DNA from: Alectoria sarmentosa
Lineage: Eukaryota > Ascomycota > Lecanoromycetes > Lecanorales > Parmeliaceae
Reading direction: 5' to 3'
Assembly: GCA_009733775.1 (NCBI GenBank)
Contig: WOGZ01000376.1
Location: 1-29,359 of the forward strand
DNA length: 29,359 nt
The notes beneath the pieces are model-generated. The model had not been told where the DNA came from and made no database searches. It was given only the letters and a program-made list of their open reading frames with translations. The number at the start of each line of letters is the position of its first letter. The first letter of the stretch is position 1. The position numbers were made by a program, and so were the translations under genes. Positions 11,690 through 22,290 of the stretch are shown piece by piece.

Positions 11690-13276
11690 AAAAACCTTTA
11701 ATTGTAAACATAAATTAATTTATTATAAAAATTGATTTTGCGATTTATTAATCGTTATATTAAAAATTAAGAAAATTAAATATTAAATTCGTCGAAAAAG
11801 AATATATAAATTGTTTAAATCGAACGAAATAAAAAATATGCGTGATATATAATAACGTTTATCGTTATATTCGTTTTCGAAAATATAATAATTAAATATT
11901 TCAAATTCAATATGCTTAATTTATAAACGTGTTTTATTATATAAATTTTATAATTATTATAACTTTTTTAATAACATTATTATATAACTTTTTTTTAATT
12001 TTAAATAATAAAATATTAAAAAAGCTAATTTAAAAACGTTTATTAATTCGATAAATAAATAAAAAATTATTTTTTTCGTTAACAATTTAATCACGATTAG
12101 TATATATCGTTTTAATTTTAAAAAAATTGTTAAAGATTTAATTATTAAATCGAGCGACGTTTTTATTAAAAATGTAAAAAATCGTTTTAAAGATATAAAA
12201 GTTAAATGCTCGATATAAACTTAAATCGCGATTAATAATATTAATAAAGTTTATAATAATAATATTTAATAATTAATTAATAAATTAATCGATAATTTTT
12301 TAATTTTTTACATTTGTTAAAGTTTTATTATTTATATTTAAAAAATAATTTACGAATATTTTTATATTAATACGATTTTATTTAATTAAATTTATATTAC
12401 GAAGTTTTATATTTTTCGTAAATTTGAGAATTTAAATGTAATTTTATAAATATGAGATTTTTAAATAAATGTAATAATACGCTTTAATTCGGCGCTCTTA
12501 ATAATTAATAAAATTTAACGAAAATTTTCGTAAAAGTATATTATTATATTATTAAACGATTTAAAAATTCTACGAATAATTAAAAATATATAATTAATAA
12601 TCTTGATATTATAACGATTTTATATCGAGATCTCGTTTTAAAAAATTAATATAATTATATATAATAAATCGATTAAATCGAATTCATTTATAACATTATA
12701 AGAGAATTGAATAATAATATTTAAAAAAAAAATTAAAGCGAAAATAAACGATATAACTTTTTTAAAAAAGAATGAAAACGATATTTAAAAAAATTATAAC
12801 AATTATTATTTTGAAAATCTCTTATATTTTTTATAAAACGATGTTTTAAAATATAATTTTATTAATATTTTTATAATCGTTTAAAAAAAATTAATTATTA
12901 AAAAAAGATATCGCGTTTTAAATAACGTTTATAATTGTTATTTAATTATTATTAAAATTTATTCACATTTACTTTCAAATATTCGTTTAATAAAAACTTT
13001 TTTCGCGTAAAAAGCAATTACGTTTATTATTATAATGTTATTTATAATTATATTATATTTTTAATATATCAAAATCGTTAATTAAATTAATATTTGTTAA
13101 AAAATTAAAATTATTTTTATTTAAACAAAATCAAATTAAATAAAAATAAAAAAAATCGATAATAACTTATTTTGTTTATATATTATTTAATAAAGCGAAG
13201 TCTTAATAACAAATTTAAAAAATATATATATAATCGTTAAAAAGTTTAAATAAAAAAAATGTATTAATTATAAAAT

Positions 13277-16039
13277 AAAATAGTAAAAATTATAAATAAA
13301 TAAAAGAAAAATACGCTTAACGAAATTAATTTTAATGAAAAAAAAAACATTATATTAAAAAAGTAATAATGTTTTATTATAATAAATAACGTAATAATAA
13401 TTTTTTCGCAATTAAGATTTGAGACATTTTTATATATTAATTAAATTAAATTATATATTTCGTTTTATATTTATTTTATATATTAATTAATTTATTAAAT
13501 TTATAATTAATAAAATTATTATAAATAAACTTATAAATAATTTTCGTTTTTTTAAATATTTATTTCGTTTAAAATTTTATTTTATTCGACATTATTATAT
13601 GTGAAATCTTTTATTATATAAACGATATAATAATTTCGTTTATTATTTATAAATTGTTATAAAATAAAAAATTCGATTTATTTAAAAGAAAAAAACGTAA
13701 ATAATAAAGTTCGCTTACGTTAAATTAATAAAATATATTTTCACAATAATATCAATGCGTATTTAATATAAACTTTATTTTTAAATATTTTGAAAATGTT
13801 TTTTTAAACGTAATGCTTTAATGAATCGATATAAAAAAAATTAAGCGTTTTTATTATTAACGTCGTATATTTGATTGAAAAAAGATTATAAATAAAATTA
13901 ATGTGTATTTATTATTATTATATTGAATAATTGAAAATAATTATTAAAGATCACGATTTATTAATTTAAAAAATGAATAAATAATCGCTTTATAACAAAA
14001 TTGTAATTATATAATTTAAAATTAAATATTTTTTAATAAATCTTTATTAATCTCATTTAACGTGCGTTTTGATATTTTTAAATTTCATTTATCGAATTTA
14101 TTATATCGTTTTTGTTTATTTATTTTATTTGCAAATTAATTTAATAAATCTTTTTATAAACGAATTTAAAAATATATTTATAAATTTTAACGTTAACGTA
14201 AATTTTTACATTACTGTGAATATTATATTTAATCGACAAATACGAATTGTAAAATGTTATTTAATAATTTTATTTAAATTCATTTTTTAAAATTATAATA
14301 AATTTATATTAATAATAAATAAAATATTTAATATTTGATTTAAAAATAATATAATCGTTAATTTTTTTTAAAAATCGCTTATTACATTAATTTTTATTTG
14401 AATTTTAATAAAATAAAATAATATTCGTTTTATTTATAACGTAATAATTATAATTATTATAAATTATATATTTAATCACGATGATATAAAGATTGAAAAA
14501 TCGTATATAATTAAAGATTTTAATATTAATAATAACGTTTATCTCGTTAACGTTTAAATAACGATTTTCAAAATATAATATAATAAATATATAAATATAC
14601 GATAATTCTCGTTTTTGAAATTTTATAATATAATAATATATTAAAATTCGATCTTTTACGAATAAAAGTCAATTAAAATTAAAATTAATTATTAAAATTT
14701 CAATCGATCGTAATTCGATTTTCGAGATAAATTTTTTTTGAAAATATTATAAAATTTATAATTAAAAATTATAATATATAAAAAATTCAACGATGTTAAA
14801 AGCATTTTTAAAGATTATAATTTATATTAATTATTTAATTAACGTGTTTTTAAAAGATTTATTATAAATAAATTTATTAAAAAAAATGAAAAAGAATTTA
14901 TTAAACATTTTCTTTTTTAAAATATCGTTTATAAAAATCTTTAATTTCAATTTAAATATTCGTATTATTAAATTAAATCGATCGATAATTAATTCGTTAA
15001 ATAAGAAATTAATAATGATTTTAATTTATTTTAAGTTATAAATAAGATAATAAAAATGTTTAAACGATTAAATTTAATAATTAAAATTATGCAATTTTAA
15101 TAAAACTGTTTTATAAATCATAAATCTTTTTAATATAAGAGAGAAAAAAACGTTATTTATTAATTTATGCGTTTATAATAATTTCATCGATTTAAATATT
15201 AATAAATATTTAATAAATATTAACTCGAATAATTCTTTAATTTTATTTTATTTAATAAAGTTAATTATTTTTAATAATTATATATATATCGTAAACGAAA
15301 TATTAAAATAATTTATTATAATAAAAAAAACGATTAAATTTAATAAAATAAATTTATATAAAATATTTATAAAAAAAAGTTAATATAACTCGCTTTAAAT
15401 TTTTTCGATTAATAATTTATAACATAAACTTATTATTATTATTTCGATTAATAAAAATATTTTTATTAAATGAAATATTTATAATAAATATATTATTATA
15501 TTATAATTGTTCGTTGAATAAAAAGATAAAAGAATAACGTAATAATATATAAACGAGATATTAATATAAAACATTATATTTATCGTTATTTTAAATTTTA
15601 ATTAAAATGTTTCTTATTTCGAATATATTTAATAAATTATTTATAAGATTTTTTTAAATAATAACGATTTTATTCGAAATAAAACGATTATAAATGCGTG
15701 AATTATAATATTGCGAATTTTTATATAATAACTTATAATCTCGTATAATTAAATCGATTTTTAATTTTTTAAATATCGTTTTAAAAATAATATTGTAAAA
15801 ATTAATGCTTTGAAAAAAAATCGATAAAATTATTATTTAATATTATTATAATAATTATATTTAACACAATTAATATAAAAAACGCGATTGAAAAAAGCTA
15901 TATCGTATTATAAATTGTTTTTAAATGTTATTTATAATGTAAATTTAATTAAAATTCGAATTTTTCGCTTTTTAAAGACGTTGAAATAAGCATATAAATA
16001 ATAATCGCGTTTTATATTTTATACGTAAATGAAGTAATT
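13277..16039. other. AT-rich, RIP-type stretch without recognised content
   Basis: About 2.8 kb with almost all remaining C and G in CpG. It may be the rest of repeat E copy 2, but no second copy is in the window to test that. The 73-codon frame at 14069-14290 is Ile/Phe/Asn-rich and matches nothing I know. No RT, integrase or transposase motif was recognised on either strand. Confidence 0.4.
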
Positions 16040-17365
16040 AAATAATTAATGATAATTTATTATAAAATTATCGAGACGACGTTATTATATTAAATGTTAT
16101 AAACGCGATATTTTTTACATTTATCGATTAAAGTTATAATATTAAACTTTAAAAAATGTAAAATGTTGTTAATATTACGTTTATTAAAATTAATAAAATT
16201 ATTTATATACGTTTTAACGCTTTTTTAAAGCTTTTTGTTTTCGTTTTAATTGTTATTTTAATCGTCGTTTTATAAAATGTTTATTTTAAATATAATAATT
16301 TCAAGTTTATCGTTATTATAGCATCATTTAAATATTTTATTTTTAAACGACGTTATATTATATTAATTTTTTAATTTAATTTATAAAATCGAGATTATAT
16401 CGTAAAAACTTTATAATATATAAATAACGCGTAATGTAATTTATTAACTTTATTAAAAATTGCATAATTTAAATAATTTTCAAAAAAGAATTAAAAGACG
16501 AACTATTAAAAAAATAAATTTTAAAATTTTTTATTAATAAATCTCGCAATAAAGAATCTTTTATATTAATTAAAACACTTTTCGATTATTTAAAAATATA
16601 AAAAACGCGTCTTTAAATGAAAAAGAAAATAATAAATAAAATAAAAAAGAAAGACGCGTTTTAAAAAAACGAAGATTAATTGATTTGAGAAAACGACGAT
16701 TATAAGAAAAAGAAATTTGTTCGAAATCTTTTTAAAGGTTTCTTTACGCGTTTATAAATAATAATAAATAATCGTTAATTTCGATTTCGTTCTCGATTAT
16801 TAACAATAACGAATTCGTCGAAAAAGATTTTAAAGGCGTTAATAAAAACTTTAAAAGACGAGTAAAAGACGTATATATATTTTAAATATTTAATAACATT
16901 TAAGTGAAAAGTGTTAAAATCGAATATATTTATATTAATAATTAATTAATAAATTAATAAAAGAAACGATTATATACGTTTCGTAAATAAATAAATAAAT
17001 AAAACGAAAGAAATATTAATCGTCTCGAATAAATTTAATACGATTTTAAAATCGGTATTCGAATATTTATTTATTTAACGAATAATAAATCGAATTTCAT
17101 AATTTTTACGTCTTTAAAAAGCGTAAAGCGAGTTTTATAATTTATGAAATTTTAAAGAAATTATATATTGAAAAAAGTAAGAAATAAAAAATGTAAGATT
17201 TTTTTATATAAATTTTTAATAAAAGCGTTTAAAAAATTTAAAAATCGTTATTCGAGCGTTATTTAAAATAAAAAGTGACGTTAAATTTATAATTAATTTT
17301 ATATATAAATTTAAAGTATTTTAGCTTAATACTATTTTATTTTTTTATATATATTAATAACGTTT
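16040..17365 (+). repeat. Repeat Y, copy 2
   Basis: Direct copy of 310-1597, with matching order of CpG-rich landmarks and a shared end TATTTTAGCTTAAT…TATATATTAATAA. It lies about 200 nt left of the gene island. Differences are mostly transitions. Confidence 0.75.
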
Positions 17366-17519
17366 ATTTTTAATTATTATTTATAAATAACTATTTTACT
17401 TGAAATCGTTATATAATTATTACGATAGTGTTACAATATAATTACGATATTTAATTATACGCTTAAATCGCTAATGTATATATAAAATATAACTTTCTAA
17501 ATAAAAAAATCGTGAAAAT
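17366..17519. other. AT-rich spacer between repeat Y and the island
   Basis: Composition is AT-rich but with scattered non-CpG C and G (for example AGTGTTACAAT at about 17,427), suggesting that it is flanking sequence less affected by RIP. No feature is recognised. Confidence 0.35.
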
Positions 17520-17725
17520 ACTTTTTCGGTTTCCTTTATACAATAAATGAATAAATTCACAAACAGCTAGTTATTAATATATATAAGTCATTTCAAATTG
17601 CATATAGGGTATTGTGAGACTGACTTGAGTTTGGGCGGAATCAAAAGCATATAGCCAAACAACGTGCGTTTCCCTACTATCAACTTGTAGGAAACCAGAT
17701 GCATCCAAGAACTCAAATAATGCAC
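17520..17725. other. Left edge of the gene island and 3' region of the Whi5-like gene
   Basis: AT-rich sequence gives way to balanced composition between about 17,530 and 17,600. The 3' UTR of the Whi5-like gene should lie here. A 64-codon frame at 17574-17768 on the minus strand overlaps the end of the gene and has no recognised similarity, so it is not called. Confidence 0.45.
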
Positions 17726-19209
17726 CTACGTTCCAAGTATTTGCGGCGTTGGGCGCTGATGCTGCCATTCACCATCATCGCTGCTACTCGTATCGTGCAT
17801 CTCATCAAGTATCTTTTCCATATCCGTGTTAGACAGTGGTTTCTTTCGGGCTGGACTCCGCAAATGTTGGGAATAGGACAGCCCGGGCACTTCACCACCA
17901 CGAGCTTCGTTGGGCTTAGAAAAGCCAAGGATATCTGTCTGATCTGCCTGGTGCGCGAGATGATTCCGCAGCGGGGTCCGAGAAAAGGCTCCAAGCGGGG
18001 GGTAACCAGAATTCCCCGGACTCGACATGAATAGCAAAGTCTCAACGGCATCCTTTTCGACTTCTGCTTGCTGGCTTGGTGTCCGAATCTTGGACTGTCT
18101 TTTTGGTGGGGGAGTTACAGGGGCTGAAATAGTACCGATGTTCTTCGTACGAAGTGGTGGAGGCTGTTTCTTCGTAGTGTCTGAGCGCCGCGACGCGCGC
18201 GCGACGAAATCTGCTGGTGGTGCTAACGAGGGGCCTTCTGCAGGTGCCTCAACAGGTCGTGAGGTACCACTTGCTTCGTGGTCTCGCCAGAAGGACTCGT
18301 ATGCAGCGCCTACTTTGATAGGACAATTGGGGTCAATTTTCCCAGGGTGCCGATGTTCAGAGATACGTTCACAACTGGTTGCGCTATACCGGGGCGATAG
18401 AAGCGCATAATCTGGAGCTGCAGTAGCCCGCTTAGATAGCTGCATGAATGTCGATGTATCTGCGGGAGAATTGGTTGGAAGATGACGTTCGTACAACTGG
18501 TGCGCATCAGAGGCTGTAGAAACGGGTGAATCTTGGTTTGAGGTCATGCTCTCGAGCTCGCTGATGTTGTGTGATTGCCAGCCATTCTGGACTTTGACCA
18601 TGGCATATGACAAGCGAACCCGTAAGTGATTTGACAACTAATAATGGTTAGGTATGTCTGCATTGGTCGTAGCAAGAGGTGACAGACCTCGCCAATTTGT
18701 GAAACTCGAGACGTCCTACTGCTGTTTCTTGAATGCCCATACTGGCTCGACTCGACCGGACTAGTCGGTCGACTGGATTCTGAAGATTTGACTTCTCCAT
18801 TCGCCATGCGCTTCGGCGCACTCGTGTAGTCTTCATCAAGGGCATCCTCTACAGCTGGCCCATTGATGGTTTGATTTTGATTGAATGTAGGCGTATCGGG
18901 CTTCGCCAAATAAGGTCTGTCAGTGCCTTCCTGGCTTGACTTGTTAGAGAACGAGGTCGAGAGGGTCATCGCGCCATGAGGACGGATGAGGCCGAGATGA
19001 CCAGCTTTATTTGGCTGGACTTGTGATAGCTGGCTACTCAGAGAATTGTTGAGGGACGATGCCTGGGAGTTTGGCGGAGATCGTGCGTTCGTTCCAAGGT
19101 TGGTGCGCCTGGTATGAGACTCCTGCGCTGCTTGCCCTGCATGCACGTAAGTTGCCTTGTCTGAGATCAAGTACCGGTTTTGCGAACCTTCATACGGGCT
19201 GTGAGCCAT
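17726..19209 (-). CDS. Whi5/Nrm1-like G1/S transcription repressor, 2 exons
   Basis: Minus strand, exons 18688-19209 and 17726-18637, joined across a 50-nt intron (donor GTCTGT, branch CTAAC, acceptor ATTAG); 1434 nt, 477 aa. The ATG at 19209 has an in-frame TGA about ten codons upstream. Right after the splice, residues about 179-200 read LRVRLSYAMVKVQNGW, which fits the GTB (Whi5 domain) motif that binds the SBF/MBF G1/S transcription factors. A second conserved-looking block lies near residues 372-385 (VETLLFMSSPGNSGYPP). The rest is low-complexity and Ser/Pro-rich, with at least ten SP or TP sites. Several are close to full CDK consensus (TPPPKR, SPARKK, LSPRY), as expected for repressors inactivated by G1 cyclin-CDK. 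It should act in the nucleus. Whi5 and Nrm1 cannot be told apart from sequence alone. The family call rests on the short GTB motif plus overall character. Confidence 0.8.
18638..18687 (-). other. Intron of the Whi5/Nrm1-like gene
   Basis: A 50-nt phase-0 intron with donor GTCTGT, a strong CTAAC branch point close to the 3' end and acceptor ATTAG. Removing it joins SQIGE to LSNHLRVRLSYAM and so rebuilds the GTB motif in frame with exon 1. The TTG at 18637 is an internal codon, not a start. Confidence 0.8.
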
Positions 19210-19696
19210 GACAGCGCGTAGACAGACGTATTTTAATCAGGCACAGTAGTTTGCAGATCTCACACTCGATGATATCTAAACGCGCTTAGCAAATACCGAT
19301 AGCGGTGATAGCGAGGTAGCACAAATGCCACGGTCAACTCCCAGATAAGGTGTGGAATAGCGTAGCAAATGACAGATTCCGAGAACAACGCAGCGAAAGT
19401 GGAGCAATGGTGAAGGCACCAAAAAGATATGTTACAGCGAATGACGTGGCTGAGTGGGCTGTGACTGCGGGGTCCATTCGCGCCCTCACGTGAGCACCAG
19501 GAAATATAAAGAAGGTTAGCACACGAGCTGGATACAGTACTAACCAAGAAATACAATCAATTTAGTCAGAATGAGAGGCACAAGCAATAGATTTTTGGCT
19601 CTAAAGGCCTTCAGTTCTAATGGACAGAGTCATCGAGCAGTACAGAGTACAGAGTACACCTCAACTCCTCGCTAAAAGCATCTAGCATCACGAGTA
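19210..19696. other. Intergenic region between the two genes
   Basis: About 490 nt of balanced composition between the start of the Whi5-like gene and the stop of the TMEM184 gene, both on the minus strand. It should hold the 3' UTR of the latter and the promoter of the former. Visible elements are two ACGCGC sites near the Whi5-like start, a palindromic CTCACGTGAG E-box at 19485-19494, and a short tandem run of TACAGAG at about 19640-19657. The open frames inside look like chance frames. Confidence 0.6.
19214..19285 (-). promoter_or_regulatory. Two MCB-like ACGCGC sites upstream of the Whi5-like gene
   Basis: ACGCGC occurs on the plus strand at 19280-19285, and as GCGCGT (its reverse complement) at 19214-19219, within about 80 nt of the start codon. 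The MBF consensus is ACGCGT, so each is one base off in the last position. Nrm1-type genes are known MBF targets in yeasts; whether this applies here is inference. Confidence 0.3.
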
Positions 19697-21957
19697 TCAT
19701 GTTTCATTTTTATCCTTTGCCTCCCACACATGCCGGTCGTCCAAGGTACCGTATGTACGCGAAGTTGATGGAAGATCTTCTTCCTCCCGACCTCTGCCCG
19801 CATCCCATTGCCGGGTGTCCTCAGAATCCTTATGCATCTTACCAATGTCGCCTGGCTCATCATCGTCGTCACCCATTGCGAAATCTGAACCAGCCACTGG
19901 ATTTGTTTTGCCGGGCTCGAAGCCTTCTCGCACCACTTCTCCTTCATCCTCGTCATCGTAAATTCGCCTAGCGGAAGGTCAAACACTGCTCCTGTAATGT
20001 CAAGCAAAGACTTACACGTAGTGTCTGGTCTCATCCTCATTCCACGCAGAACCACCTTCTTTTCTAGCTCTGACGCGCTCAGTCTCTTCAGCTTCCGTAT
20101 CTTCGACCATAAGATCAACCAGCTGACTCCTGCCCGACCTGGCCGAGTGAGACGACGATGATTCTTCTCGGAGCATTCCATCAATGAGTGGTGCTCGAGA
20201 CCGCGATTTAGACTTGCCTTTATCAAGGTCCTTCCGAATGTTACTGGCTCGTCGTTCTCGATTCCCCTTTGTTGGCTGCAAAAGGTTTCTATTTGTCGAC
20301 GTGGTAATCAGTTCAGGGTCAGTCCCGAGCCACCTGTCGGCGGCTGGCACATGAGCAGTAATGACCGGGTACTGCGCTAGGTTTAGAATGTGATACTTGT
20401 GATAGGAGAAAGGGAGACAGCTTACATTCCAGTCTCCGAATTCGAGAGCTTTAGCGGTGGTGAAAAGCCTTTCGTCCTCTGGGTCAAGCTTCGCTTCCTC
20501 AGCTTCTTCGGATCCGCAATCTTCGTGTAGATCTCTTCCACGCTTAGAACCACTCATAGTCGCTGCTCGACTCGGTCCTGCGCTGCCACCAAGAAGGGGC
20601 GTTCTGCTATTGATCTCTCCAGGTTTTGGTATCCAGTACTTGCCCTTACCGCCTCTTTCATATCTCATCCCTTCCATCATTCGAGCAGCACGTGAATCGG
20701 ACTCCTCATGTGCAAGGACGTTGTCTCCACTGTCAAACACCCTATACTCATAATGCCTGCCACCAATTGTCTCTTTCGTATCTTCAATCAGATCTCGTAT
20801 ACCAAAAGCGTCCCGCACTGCATATTTGACAGGCATACGGGCCGCGGAAATGGTGACATCTGCATAGTCTTGCCACGAAAAAGCATACCAGTGAGCAACG
20901 GCGAAAAGAGGCATCTCGCAACAAATCAGAGCATCCTGTATAGCAGCTGCGAGGTTGTCTGGCGTATATCCAGGAAAGTTGTTTGGTATTGCTCCCGCAA
21001 ATTGTAGTATTGACAAGAAGAACCCTTGCCAGTAAGAGGCGAAGATTATTAACTTGATGCAAAGAAATTTGGGGACAGGCCTAAATGGTTGTAGGTCCTG
21101 CGACATGCAGACCCAGAACATCGCGAGTGAGTACAAACTCAACGTGACGGATACGTTGTACAGTATGCCACTCCATAGATATCCAGACGTCAGTCCAATG
21201 TAGCCCTCCTGGTATGTACCGGTAGCTTTCATTACTATTGTCGCCAAACCTAGTATAGGCTTTAGCCAAGCATACTGTAAAATGCCTCGCTTGATTGCCA
21301 AAAACGTATGAGGATCAGATATGTCCACTTTGGCAAGACAATGGGTGAGGGGCCAGGGGTGATGAACAGGCTGTCTTCCATGCATCATGATGATGAGAGA
21401 GCGTTCACCTCCTAGGAAGTTGATGAGAAGTTGGAAAAATGTATATATGGTAAATGCCTGAGGCAGTGGTCAGTGGAGTGGCTTTGATCCTCGGGTTTTG
21501 GCAGGCAGTACTTCGTATATGTCACGTAACGGATCTAGATAAAAAGCGGCATCCTGTGACATTATACTGGCCCATGACGAAGCAGAGTATATGGGAACCC
21601 TGACTCAAAGTGAGTTGCTGGCTCCATTGCGAGACACATCCACGTACATGAGCAGAATGCGAATAACGTATCGTTGTAACAGCGGCTTCCTGTAATTTTT
21701 CCTGCACTCTTGATCAACACACACGTAGCTCTTGGACGTCTATCCACTACGAACGTTTGTAGCCATACTGATCTGGGATCGAAGAACTATTAGCCGGGCG
21801 GTCAAGTCGGAGGGAAAAACCAGCAGCATCAGATGTGCATAGAGATGTCATACAGGAAGGACAGCAACGAGGCAACAAGAGACGCGATTCCGCAGACAAT
21901 GATAGTGGCCTTGGTAAGGTTCGAGCCTGTACCGCCCCCGGATGCTCCGCCAGGCAT
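19697..21957 (-). CDS. TMEM184/DUF300 (Ost-alpha family) seven-helix membrane protein, 7 exons
   Basis: Spliced model on the minus strand: exons 21854-21957, 21755-21772, 21648-21701, 21512-21599, 20426-21457, 20016-20371 and 19697-19967, giving 1923 nt (640 aa). Introns are 81, 53, 48, 54, 54 and 48 nt, all GT-AG, and keep one frame. The start has an in-frame TGA four codons upstream. The DUF300 core covers roughly residues 15-285. It has about seven hydrophobic helices and family landmarks such as WLQTKNYRKPLLQRYV, LINFLGGERSLI, VDISDPHTFLAIKRGILQYAW and HWYAFSWQDYAD. A tail of about 350 residues is polar, with Ser/Arg-rich and Asp/Glu-rich stretches (GDDDDEPGD). Family members are organic-solute-transporter-alpha-like proteins, in fungi mostly placed at the vacuole or endomembranes; the substrate is unknown. 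The first five exon joins are set by family similarity. The last join (20016 to 19967) rests on splice signals and a clean acidic frame; without it the protein ends at ETRHYV. No degradation by RIP is visible. Confidence 0.88.
21755..21772 (-). other. 18-nt microexon (exon 2) of the TMEM184-family gene
   Basis: These 18 nt supply the end of a split Leu codon, then SVWLQ and the first two bases of a Thr codon. They join exon 1 (…ASLLSF) to exon 3 (KNYRKPLL) and restore the family's WLQTKNYRKP string exactly. The acceptor is CCCAG and the donor is GTTCGT. Continuous reading through the flanking introns meets stops in every useful frame, so the microexon is needed for a family-like protein. Confidence 0.8.
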
Positions 21958-22290
21958 ATCGAGGTCTCAACGTTCAAAAGTTGAAGAAGTGAAGCAGGCA
22001 CCAGGGCTCGGTGGAAGCTTTGAGCTGGAGTGCACATCAAAGCAGACTAGCAGTAAAGAGTCAACAATTTAATCATGTCTCCGTAGGTAGCATTTGGCGA
22101 CCCTGGATGATTGATTGAGCAAGTTCAAGTACACAATAAACATCCAACCTCCCAACGTCATAAGAAGGCAACCACTCATTGAGTCAAATTAGTAATTAGA
22201 CTTTTTGTGGTGGCGGGGCGGAAAACTTATTTCCCGAGCGAAATTGCGACAAAACCCGTGCATATCCTTTAAATCAACCGTTATTCGAAC
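21958..22290 (-). other. Upstream region of the TMEM184 gene and right edge of the gene island
   Basis: About 330 nt of balanced composition upstream of the TMEM184 start, expected to hold its promoter and 5' UTR. No clear core promoter motif was recognised. From about 22,260 the sequence changes within a few tens of bases to AT-rich, RIP-type DNA. Confidence 0.45.

Larger units (their letters stand above)
4333..13276 (+). repeat. Repeat E, copy 2, split by a nested LTR retrotransposon
   Basis: The segments 4333-4616 and 11690-13276 align in order with one unbroken stretch, 27503-29359. The interruption at 4617-11689 is a complete LTR element. Shared landmarks after the break include TCGAACGAAATAAAAAATATG at about 11,820/27,910, GCGTGATATATAATAACG at about 11,840/27,933 and a run of AAAATATATATATAATCGTTAAA at about 13,217/29,310. 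The far end is not seen because the reference copy leaves the window, so E may extend beyond 13,276. The type of element is not recognised. Confidence 0.8.

Noticed and set aside
14069..14290. 73-codon plus-strand frame in AT-rich DNA
   Set aside because: Low-complexity Ile/Phe/Asn translation, no similarity recognised, surrounded by RIP-type sequence.
1..17530. An AT-rich organelle, apicomplexan or bacterial symbiont genome
   Set aside because: Spliced fungal-type genes, degraded gypsy elements and transition-only divergence between repeat copies fit RIP in an ascomycete much better.
17574..17768. 64-codon minus-strand frame overlapping the end of the Whi5-like gene
   Set aside because: Could be an extra 3' exon, but the normal stop at 17726 follows a plausible acidic C-terminus and no convincing splice pair was needed.
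17699..18410. Plus-strand frames of 111 and 127 codons across the Whi5-like gene
   Set aside because: Opposite-strand shadows of exon 2, which has the GTB motif, CDK-type sites and a matching splice junction.
19260..19556. 98-codon minus-strand frame between the two genes
   Set aside because: Cys/His/Ser-rich mixed translation with no recognised domain, in the expected promoter region; in balanced-composition DNA a frame of this size is common.
20457..21062. Frames on both strands inside the TMEM184 gene
   Set aside because: Shadows of exon 5; the DUF300 frame is continuous and family-like.
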